From an uncultured Eubacteriales bacterium (GTDB taxonomy: Bacteria > Bacillota > Clostridia > Oscillospirales > Ruminococcaceae), in the NCBI GenBank assembly GCA_900318545.1, contig ONLC01000103.1:1-13410 (forward strand): 13,410 bases of DNA, read 5' to 3'. Of the stretch, positions 7,136 to 12,535 are shown piece after piece. The notes under the pieces are model-generated. The model did no database searches, was not told where the DNA came from, and saw only the letters and a list, made by a program, of their open reading frames with translations. The translations under genes were made by a program, and so were the position numbers. The first letter of the stretch is position 1; each line of letters begins with the position of its first letter.

Positions 7136-7614
7136 TTATCCCTTACCATAAAGCTTTGACTGCTCAACGGCGAGTGTATCACAGCGTTCATTTTCAGGGT
7201 GGCCTGCGTGACCCTTAACCCAGATAAACTCTACAGTGTGTTTATCAAGCAGGCTCAGGAGTGTATCCCACAGATCGCTGTTAAGTGCAGGCTTTTTATC
7301 GGCTTTTATCCAGCCTTTGGCCTTCCAGCTTTTTGCCCAGCCTTTGGTCACAGCATCGATAATGTATTTTGAATCGCTGTATAACTGTACGTCACACGGC
7401 TCTTTAAGAGCAGAAAGAGCACTGATCACAGCTGTAAGCTCCATTCGATTGTTTGTTGTTTCGGGCTCGCCGCCGCTTAATTCTTTTTCTACGCCCTTAT
7501 ATCGCAGTATAGCTCCCCAGCCGCCCGGTCCCGGGTTACCCGAGCAGGCGCCGTCTGTAAATATTCCGGGTTACCCGAGCAGGCGCCGTCTGTAAATATT
7601 TCAACTGTTTTCAT
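7136..7614 (-). pseudogene. rnhA: Ribonuclease HI, frameshifted by a 35-bp tandem duplication
   Basis: RNase HI degrades the RNA strand of RNA-DNA hybrids. From the ATG at 7614, after AGGTGCTT, the frame reads MKTVEIFTDGACSGNP and then shifts, ending at TAG (7489-7491) after 41 residues. Removing one copy of the duplicated 35-bp unit restores a 147-aa RNase HI with the full start region (CSGNPGPGGWGAILRYKG) and the four catalytic acids Asp9, Glu47, Asp69 and Asp134, plus His124. The remaining open frame from the internal ATG at 7444 encodes 102 residues (MELTAVISAL...) without Asp9, so it should be inactive. In the intact frame an upstream TAA in the duplication blocks any normal start. The gene sits 4 bases before the desulfurase and 65 after the lipoprotein. 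Recent loss, reversible slippage or an assembly error are all possible. Confidence 0.9.
7531..7600. repeat. Exact 35-bp tandem duplication inside rnhA
   Basis: Two identical 35-base units lie head to tail at 7531-7565 and 7566-7600, each beginning CCGGGTTACCCGAGC and ending TGTAAATATT on the plus strand. The unit spans the codons for the first catalytic motif of RNase HI. As 35 is not a multiple of three, the extra copy shifts the frame. The flanking bases do not match, so the duplication is exactly two units. Confidence 0.97.
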
Positions 7615-7629
7615 AAGCACCTCAAGATA

Positions 7630-7677
7630 CTACACCTTAAACAATAATTCTTTATCTTCATGATTTGCAGAATACAT
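7630..7677 (-). other. Possible 15-codon ORF between lipoprotein gene and rnhA
   Basis: GGAGGT, which overlaps the lipoprotein stop, lies 4 bases before an ATG at 7677 that opens a short frame MYSANHEDKELLFKV ending in TAG. It fills most of the gap before rnhA. The strong ribosome-binding site is the only support; it may be a translational-coupling device, a remnant or chance. Confidence 0.25.
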
Positions 7678-7679
7678 AC

Positions 7680-8303
7680 TTACCTCCACCAAATTGAAAT
7701 CTCAGCTATTAAATTGTCATCTGTAACTAAATAATATATGTACTTATCATCTGTTATCTTATAATCATATCTTGTATAATAGTCGTCCTTATATGCTTCC
7801 TTTTTTTCTCCATACTTCTGAAAGGCTTTTTCTATATTATCACCAATAGAAATATCATCAAAAATAATATCATACTGAGGTTCAGTAACCCATAAGCTAA
7901 TTATTTTATATTCTCTTTGATCTACATCCTCTGTTCTAGTAACTGCACTACATAAGCGCTCATTATTTTTGTAAAGATCATAATAAGCCATATGCTTGCT
8001 TTCAACTACTAGAGGATCATCATCAAAAGTGTATTCATCACCAAGGTCATTCAAAGTAAAAGGAAATGAGACTTTTTGTCCTCTGATCACAATGTTTTGA
8101 CATAGTTCCTCAAAGACTTTATCATTGAACTCGCCTTTATACTCTGGCTCGGCTTCACTTGCCGTCTCGGCTTCGGAAGTAACCGAAGCTTTTGTTTCAG
8201 TCTTTTCGGCTTCTGAGCTTGAATCATCAGCCTTTTCTCCGCAAGATGAAAGCGACAGAATCATAGCAGCTGTTACAAGATAGTGGATAATTGTTTTTTT
8301 CAT
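7680..8303 (-). CDS. Small secreted lipoprotein of unknown function
   Basis: The 207-aa product starts MKKTIIHYLVTAAMILSLSSCGEK, a clear lipoprotein signal with lipobox LSSC and lipidated Cys21. It should be anchored on the outer face of the membrane. Residues 27-55 form a low-complexity linker of Ser, Glu, Ala and Thr. The remainder is a folded, acidic and tyrosine-rich domain (for example DDYYTRYDYKITDDKYIYYL) that I do not recognise. I chose the ATG at 8303 because AGAGAGG lies 7 bases before it and the signal peptide starts there; an in-frame ATG at 8333 would add 10 unneeded residues. The gene is visibly richer in A/T codons (ATA, TTA, AAT) than its neighbours, a hint of different origin or low expression. 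It may be the first gene of the minus-strand cluster. Confidence 0.9.
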   Translation of the reverse strand: MKKTIIHYLVTAAMILSLSSCGEKADDSSSEAEKTETKASVTSEAETASEAEPEYKGEFNDKVFEELCQNIVIRGQKVSFPFTLNDLGDEYTFDDDPLVVESKHMAYYDLYKNNERLCSAVTRTEDVDQREYKIISLWVTEPQYDIIFDDISIGDNIEKAFQKYGEKKEAYKDDYYTRYDYKITDDKYIYYLVTDDNLIAEISIWWR

Positions 8304-8367
8304 TTTAATACCTCTCTGAGTTAATAGCTTCATTAAATGTATTATACTAATCTATAATACTCATTAT

Positions 8368-8396
8368 ATCATACCACATTTATTAGAATTTTGCAA
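8368..8396 (-). promoter_or_regulatory. Probable sigma-70-type promoter for the lipoprotein gene
   Basis: On the minus strand, TTGCAA (8396-8391) and TATGAT (8373-8368) are separated by 17 bases, about 65 bases before the lipoprotein start. The region is A/T-rich, so other -10-like boxes exist nearby. Confidence 0.5.
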
Positions 8397-8432
8397 CTCT
8401 TGTACATTATGTTTAATATCTTCATATTTTTT

Positions 8433-8484
8433 AATAATATCTATGTTTGAAATAGCCAATAATATCTATGTTTGAAATAGCCAA
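8433..8484. repeat. 25-bp tandem duplication in the divergent intergenic region
   Basis: Two identical 25-base units start at 8433 and 8458, with two further matching bases. Each holds the imperfect palindrome CTATGTTTGAAATAG (8441-8455 and 8466-8480). The end of the array is 32 bases upstream of the -35 box of the binding-protein promoter. The rest of the 8304-8575 gap holds only the two promoters and A/T-rich sequence. Confidence 0.95.
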
Positions 8485-8516
8485 AAGAATACGTTTTCAT
8501 TTGTGTAAAATGGTTA

Positions 8517-8545
8517 TTGACAGTGCTTGTGAATTATTTTATAAT
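8517..8545 (+). promoter_or_regulatory. Consensus sigma-70-type promoter of the binding-protein gene
   Basis: TTGACA (8517-8522) and TATAAT (8540-8545) are perfect consensus boxes with the ideal 17-base spacer. Transcription should start near 8552, about 45 bases before the ATG. This predicts strong expression, in line with the frequent use of common codons in the gene. Confidence 0.88.
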
Positions 8546-8596
8546 AATAATATCAGAGGTTATGAAATTTGATCTGTGAAAGGAATGTTGTTTATT

Positions 8597-10009
8597 ATGA
8601 AACTTAAGAAAATTCTTGCATTTTCTGTAGCGATGATATCTGCTATGTCAGCTTTCGGCTGCGGGTCTTCGAGCTCCAGCTCTTCTGAGGCTACAACTAC
8701 TGTAAAGAAGGTTGCAGTAAATGATACTCAGGAGATCGAGGATATCCCCGAAGGTGCTCAGAAGGAGATCATCTGGATGGGTACTTACGATCTGAATCCG
8801 ACTAAGGGTGCAGATAAGACTGTTGAAATGACCCTCTTTAATAATAAGGGCGGTACAGTTAAGTTCAGCCAGGTATCTGACAGCGAAAAGTTTGATAAGC
8901 TTGCTGCGGCACTTATGTCTCAGAAGGACGTCCCCGATATCTTTAAGTATGAGTGGATGGCTTTCCCTGCTCAGGTGCTCAAGGATATGTATCAGCCTGT
9001 TGATGACATTGTTGATTTCAGCCAGCCGCTATGGGCTGATGTTAAGCAGAATGCAGATCTGTTCGTTATGGGCGGAAAGCATTATGTAGCTCCTATCAGC
9101 TTTACCGTTGGTACTCTTATGATGTACGATCAGGACGTTATTGATTCCGAAGGTCTGAATGACCCATATGAGCTGTATCAGGAGGGCGAGTGGAACTGGG
9201 ATAACTGGTATGAGATGATGGCAGAGTTCTGTTCAAATGCATCTGCTGACGAGGAAAGATACGGTATCAACGGCTGGTATCAGACTCAGCTTATCCAGCA
9301 GACCGGTAAGACAATGGTTAATTATGACGGTGAAAAGTTTACCTCTAACCTTGATGACCCTGATATTGAGAGAGCAGAGAATCTCCTTTATGATATTGGT
9401 AAGAACGGCTATGTAATTCCTGACTGGCTCGGAAATGCCAGAAAGGCTCTTGCAGACGGAAACATTCTTTTCTACTGCATGGGTACATGGGCAATGACAG
9501 GTAACAACGGTCCTAAGGACTCCGATACATGGAGAGTAGTTCCTGTTCCTTCTGATCCTAACACAACAGATAAGTATATGACAGCTGATATGCTCGCATA
9601 TATGTGGGTAAAGGGCTCAACAGCCAACGAGGCCGTTAAGACATGGTTTGAGTGCTCCAGAATGGCTAATACCGATCAGGAATACCTTGACAACGGCAAG
9701 GAGAAGTTCCTTAATGCAAATCCGAACTGGACTGAGGATATGTATCAGGTATTTATGGATTGCTCCTCCAGCCAGTATAAGATGGTATTCGACTATGGTT
9801 ACGGTATTTCCTCGCTCCTGTCTGATGACAATGCCAACGAGGACGGCAGCTGCGTAACAAGAAAGCTCTATGAGAACACCAACAAGGCTGATGACAGCGG
9901 TAAGCAGTACTCATGGACAGAGCTCAGAGAGGCTTATTCTTCTACAGTTGATAACGAGCTCAAGACCATCAACGAAGAAGTAGCAAAGTTCAATAAGGAA
10001 AATTCATAA
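8597..10009 (+). CDS. ABC transporter substrate-binding lipoprotein, sugar-type
   Basis: The 470-aa product is an extracellular solute-binding protein of the family-1 type, which usually captures oligosaccharides for an ABC importer. A signal peptide ends in SAFGC with lipidated Cys22, followed by a serine-rich linker. The body has family-like stretches: FDKLAAALMSQKDVPDIF, a Trp-rich GEWNWDNWYEMM, and a variable tryptophan- and tyrosine-rich probable ligand pocket. AAAGGA (8579-8584) lies 12 bases before ATG 8597. Upstream in-frame GTG 8576 and ATG 8585 would precede or abut that site, so they are less likely. It has its own promoter and terminator, and no permease or ATPase gene is adjacent, so its transporter partners must be elsewhere. 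The ligand cannot be told; plant polysaccharide fragments are a guess from the likely host type. Confidence 0.92.
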   Translation: MKLKKILAFSVAMISAMSAFGCGSSSSSSSEATTTVKKVAVNDTQEIEDIPEGAQKEIIWMGTYDLNPTKGADKTVEMTLFNNKGGTVKFSQVSDSEKFDKLAAALMSQKDVPDIFKYEWMAFPAQVLKDMYQPVDDIVDFSQPLWADVKQNADLFVMGGKHYVAPISFTVGTLMMYDQDVIDSEGLNDPYELYQEGEWNWDNWYEMMAEFCSNASADEERYGINGWYQTQLIQQTGKTMVNYDGEKFTSNLDDPDIERAENLLYDIGKNGYVIPDWLGNARKALADGNILFYCMGTWAMTGNNGPKDSDTWRVVPVPSDPNTTDKYMTADMLAYMWVKGSTANEAVKTWFECSRMANTDQEYLDNGKEKFLNANPNWTEDMYQVFMDCSSSQYKMVFDYGYGISSLLSDDNANEDGSCVTRKLYENTNKADDSGKQYSWTELREAYSSTVDNELKTINEEVAKFNKENS

Positions 10010-10023
10010 TTATAATTTGTTTT

Positions 10024-10052
10024 GACCCGATGCTTTCATCGGGTCTTTTTTT
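10024..10052 (+). terminator. Intrinsic terminator after the binding-protein gene
   Basis: GACCCGATG (10024-10032) pairs with CATCGGGTC (10037-10045) in a 9-bp stem with a 4-base loop, followed by a run of seven T. It closes a single-gene transcription unit. Confidence 0.93.
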
Positions 10053-10078
10053 GTTAAATATACGCTGTTTTCATGATT

Positions 10079-10104
10079 TTGACATAATTCTGTGTTATTA
10101 TAAT
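10079..10104 (+). promoter_or_regulatory. Possible promoter of the VTT-family gene
   Basis: TTGACA (10079-10084) is followed by TATAAT (10099-10104), but the spacer is only 14 bases, short for a sigma-70 promoter. Because the terminator before it cuts off readthrough, some promoter must lie here. Confidence 0.4.
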
Positions 10105-10123
10105 ACAGAAGGGCGGTGAAGCT

Positions 10124-10813
10124 GTGAGTCAGAATGTTCAGAGGAAAAAGAACAGGAGGTTCGTGATCGTACCTCTTATTGTTTCGATCATTATAGTATC
10201 AGCTTTTGCTGTTTTTATACATAATACAGAAACTGATAAGATTCTGAGCTACAAGCCTGAAAACCTCTGGCTTGCAGTGCTTGTATTCTGGGGCTTTTTC
10301 GGATTGAAATCCGTGTCTGTTGTCGTTCCGCTTACTCTTCTTTATATAGCAGTCGGCTCGATATATCCTTATCCTGTAGCAATTCTTATCAATCTTGTCG
10401 GTCTGACCATAACCTTTACGATACCATACATTATAGGAAGAGTATCAGGCGGAGAGCTGATAGAATATATTGAGAGTAAATATCCCAAGGTACAAAAGCT
10501 TATTGATTACGGCCATGATAATAACCTGTTTGCATCATATATGTCAAGAGCAGTCATCGTAGTGCCCGCTGACATTATGTCTATAGTTTACGGAGCACTC
10601 AAAATGCCCTACAGGCCGTATCTGCTGGGCTCTCTTATGGGGCTTCTTCCCGAAATGCTTGTGCAGACCTATATCGGTGGCTCCTTATCCGATCTTACAG
10701 TAAAGTCGCTGCTTGTTATGCTGCTGCTGATAGGGCTTACTTTCGCGTTCTCGATCCTTTTGAATAAAAAAGTCAGCAAGGCCGGAAAGGCTGCTGACGA
10801 AGACGATTTCTGA
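10124..10813 (+). CDS. VTT-domain (TVP38/TMEM64-type) membrane protein
   Basis: The 229-aa protein is very hydrophobic, with likely membrane segments at about 13-32, 48-78, 84-106, 143-160, 166-185 and 192-213. Residues 140-180 show the VTT/DedA-like pattern: SRAVIVVPADIMSIVYGALK, then GSLMGLLPEMLVQTYIGG. Here an arginine, prolines and glycines mark re-entrant segments. Members of this superfamily act in lipid movement and membrane homeostasis, but the substrate of this branch is not established. The start is GTG at 10124 after GGGCGGTG. A short acidic tail (ADEDDF) ends the protein. It stands alone and is convergent with the phosphodiesterase gene. Confidence 0.85.
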   Translation: MSQNVQRKKNRRFVIVPLIVSIIIVSAFAVFIHNTETDKILSYKPENLWLAVLVFWGFFGLKSVSVVVPLTLLYIAVGSIYPYPVAILINLVGLTITFTIPYIIGRVSGGELIEYIESKYPKVQKLIDYGHDNNLFASYMSRAVIVVPADIMSIVYGALKMPYRPYLLGSLMGLLPEMLVQTYIGGSLSDLTVKSLLVMLLLIGLTFAFSILLNKKVSKAGKAADEDDF

Positions 10814-10818
10814 TATAA

Positions 10819-10845
10819 AGTCCCTCTGAAACGCTCAGAGGGGCT
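10819..10845. terminator. Hairpin between convergent genes
   Basis: An 11-bp stem, with one G-T pair, joins 10819-10829 and 10835-10845 around a 5-base loop (CCCTCTGA against TCAGAGGG). There is no real T-run on the plus strand and only TTT on the minus strand, so it is a weak terminator in both directions. Confidence 0.55.
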
Positions 10846-10852
10846 TAATGTT

Positions 10853-11329
10853 CTACAGATCAACAAGAGCGCAGGAAATGCCATAGGGACTTATATCGAT
10901 AAAGGCGTAGCAGGGAGGCAGCTCGTCTTTTGGCTGAGATGCACTTCCTGGGTTTAGTATATGCAGCCCGTGCTCATATTTGTAGTAGCGTTTGTGAGTA
11001 TGCCCGTAGAGAGCTATCTGTGCATTAGCTTCTTTGGCATTTTTAATAAGCGTATCGTGAGACTCCTTCACATTGAGGGTGTGTCCGTGAGTAATAAATA
11101 TTTTTGTCTTGAATATCTCTATCACATCTGACGGCGGACAGACAGGCTCATCACAATTGCCTGAAACACAGAAGATCTTCTTGTCAGGGAAAAGCAGCTT
11201 CATAAGCTCCAGCTCTTTAAGACCGTCACCCAGGAAAATATAGTGATCGCATATATTGCTGTTAGTTTCAAATATTTTCTTAGCAGCGGAAATATTCCCG
11301 TGTGTATCAGAAAAAACTATTATCCTCAT
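10853..11329 (-). CDS. YfcE/MJ0936-family metallophosphodiesterase
   Basis: The 158-aa protein is a small calcineurin-like phosphoesterase. Metal-binding motifs are present in order: Asp8 and His10 in FSDTHGN, Asp35 in LGDG, Asn58 in SGNCD, His81 in THGH, and His110 and His112 in YGHTHKR. The family hydrolyses phosphodiester model substrates with two metal ions; the natural substrate is generally unknown. A textbook AAGGAGG lies about 7 bases before the ATG at 11329. An overlapping out-of-frame ATG at 11333 is unlikely to be used. Transcription probably starts from the divergent region to its left on the minus strand. Confidence 0.92.
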   Translation of the reverse strand: MRIIVFSDTHGNISAAKKIFETNSNICDHYIFLGDGLKELELMKLLFPDKKIFCVSGNCDEPVCPPSDVIEIFKTKIFITHGHTLNVKESHDTLIKNAKEANAQIALYGHTHKRYYKYEHGLHILNPGSASQPKDELPPCYAFIDISPYGISCALVDL

Positions 11330-11366
11330 TCATGAGCCTCCTTATCATCCGGCTTTTGATTATTTA

Positions 11367-11394
11367 ATTATAACATATTGAGCGAAATATTCAA
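11367..11394 (-). promoter_or_regulatory. Promoter of the YfcE-type gene
   Basis: On the minus strand, TTGAAT (11394-11389) and TATAAT (11372-11367) are 16 bases apart, and TGT before the -10 box makes it an extended -10. It lies about 40 bases before the start codon. Confidence 0.65.
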
Positions 11395-11437
11395 GCGGAT
11401 AGCAGAAAAAATATTAAATGAATTATTCAAAGCGGAT
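11389..11437. repeat. Pair of near-identical 12-13-bp direct repeats between divergent promoters
   Basis: ATTCAAGCGGAT (11389-11400) and ATTCAAAGCGGAT (11425-11437) differ by one inserted A and start 36 bases apart. The first overlaps the -35 box of the minus-strand promoter and the second is 32 bases upstream of the plus-strand -35 box. They could be a regulator's binding sites, but this is not shown. Confidence 0.5.
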
Positions 11438-11469
11438 TTGTACAAATAAACGAAATTGATGAATAGTTA

Positions 11470-11498
11470 TTGAATTTTGTGTTTATATATGCTATAAT
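11470..11498 (+). promoter_or_regulatory. Promoter of the 186-aa protein / TM1266 / hydF group
   Basis: TTGAAT (11470-11475) and TATAAT (11493-11498) are separated by 17 bases, with TGC directly before the -10 box (extended -10). Transcription should start near 11505, about 43 bases before the GTG start of the next gene. Confidence 0.75.
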
Positions 11499-11547
11499 CC
11501 AATTTAGATGTTTACTTGATATTGTGTTTTCTGTGGAGTGATAGAGC

Positions 11548-12108
11548 GTGACAAAAAAGTATGCTATATATAAGTCCGAGACAGGATATTACTATCATGA
11601 ATACTATGACACTCTTGAGAGTCTTAAGGGTACTATGTTTGACGGCATAATAACCGACGATAAATTGCCTGTGGTGCTGGACGGCTCGGGCGGTTACAGG
11701 CACTTTTCAGAAGCTGATGAGTATAAGTTTGTAAAGATCGCAGAGTCTGACGGCTGTCCGCTTACTCTTGAACAGATGTATTTCAAAAACCAGAATAGCT
11801 TTAAGCTCGGCTGGATGTCGCCGGACGGTGATACATATTCCTGTGATTATACAAGCCATACAAAGGCCGCTGTAATGATAGCTGAGAAGTTTTTCGGCAA
11901 AGCAAAATTTCCTGAAAGGACACTTGGCAGGGCAGGCTGGCTGAAGATCATTGATTCGTGGGACGGAACTCAGAGAGAACATGGTCAGTTTGTATATTCA
12001 CTTACAGGAAAGATCACAAAAAGGCAGGCTGACAGGCTTTTTGATCTCGGACTGTATGAAAATAAAGAAGTCAGACAGATGGTCAGGGATTGTGAGCACA
12101 ACTGGTAA
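11548..12108 (+). CDS. Unrecognised 186-aa cytosolic protein
   Basis: I do not recognise a named family. The protein has no signal peptide or membrane span. It is rich in tyrosine and aspartate at the start (YYYHEYYDTLESL), with a central motif of the form GWMSPDG-x6-CDYTSHTKAA and a second glycine-tryptophan motif (GRAGWLKIIDSWDG) before LTGKITKRQADRLFDLGL. The pattern of PDG, a spaced His and a final helix reminds me of uncharacterised Clostridial proteins found near mobile or regulatory genes, but I cannot name one. The start is GTG 11548, about 10 bases after GGAG at 11534. It has its own strong promoter and is followed after 31 bases by the TM1266-family gene, with no terminator visible between, so it is probably co-transcribed with the hydrogenase-linked genes. 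Confidence 0.85.
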   Translation: MTKKYAIYKSETGYYYHEYYDTLESLKGTMFDGIITDDKLPVVLDGSGGYRHFSEADEYKFVKIAESDGCPLTLEQMYFKNQNSFKLGWMSPDGDTYSCDYTSHTKAAVMIAEKFFGKAKFPERTLGRAGWLKIIDSWDGTQREHGQFVYSLTGKITKRQADRLFDLGLYENKEVRQMVRDCEHNW

Positions 12109-12139
12109 GGGCTGCAATTCTTATAGAAAGGAAATATTA

Positions 12140-12385
12140 ATGGAAACAAGAGTAGCGATAATCGCTATTATCGTAGAAAAGGCTGATGCGGCTGAGAGTA
12201 TAAATGCTATTCTGCATGAGTATTCTGATGCGGTTATCGGCAGAATGGGCATTCCGTACAGGCAAAAGGGTATAAATATCATAAGTGTTGCAGTTGATAC
12301 AACGCAGAATGATATAAATACGATCGCAGGAAGGATAGGCAGACTTGACGGTGTTACCGCAAAGACTGTATATTCTGCGACTTGA
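12140..12385 (+). CDS. TM1266-family iron-only hydrogenase system putative regulator
   Basis: This 81-aa protein fits the small ACT-like/ferredoxin-fold family named after Thermotoga TM1266, often encoded beside [FeFe]-hydrogenase maturation genes and annotated as a putative regulator of that system. Family features are the opening METRVAIIAIIVE, HEYSDAVIGRMGIPYR in the centre, and GINIISVAVD leading to a final helix-strand GRIGRLDGVTAKTVYS. The ATG at 12140 lies about 7 bases after AAAGGA (12127-12132); a much longer frame that begins at 11951 overlaps the previous gene and is not used. The next gene is hydF, which supports the assignment. The mechanism is unknown, and ligand binding is only suggested by the fold. 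Confidence 0.88.
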   Translation: METRVAIIAIIVEKADAAESINAILHEYSDAVIGRMGIPYRQKGINIISVAVDTTQNDINTIAGRIGRLDGVTAKTVYSAT

Positions 12386-12426
12386 TATGCAGAACAATTA
12401 TTAAATAGAATGATTTGTTTTCCTGA

Positions 12427-12507
12427 CGCCGAAATTATGATTGAGGCGAAAGTAAGACCTTTATTCTGACTGTACAGGTCGGATTCTTGCTTTTTTAAGG
12501 AGAATCC
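12427..12507 (+). promoter_or_regulatory. Structured leader region before hydF
   Basis: The gap of 150 bases between the TM1266-type gene and hydF has three possible hairpins in a row: CGCC (12427-12430) with GGCG (12445-12448), GACCT (12456-12460) with AGGTC (12476-12480), and GGATTCT (12481-12487) with AGAATCC (12501-12507). The last encloses a run of six T and AAGG. Stems are short, and I cannot match them to a known riboswitch. A transcript attenuator or processing site is possible. Confidence 0.3.
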
Positions 12508-12535
12508 GTCTTTATTATTATTATGAGGTGATACT

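Noticed and set aside
7236..7595. A 119-codon plus-strand frame over rnhA
   Set aside because: Shadow of the RNase HI gene; its length is partly made by the duplicated unit, and the composition is that of an antisense frame.
8433..8484. Direct repeats as a minimal CRISPR array
   Set aside because: The units are adjacent with no spacers, only two copies exist and there are no cas genes.
11951..12385. Long version of the TM1266-type protein starting at 11951
   Set aside because: It overlaps 158 bases of the previous gene and its extra N-terminus has no family match; ATG 12140 has a ribosome-binding site and yields the family length.
12422..12455. Hammerhead-ribozyme-like CTGA ... GAAA flanking a short stem
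   Set aside because: The obligatory GA after CTGAN is absent (the bases are GC), and flanking stems I and III are not present.
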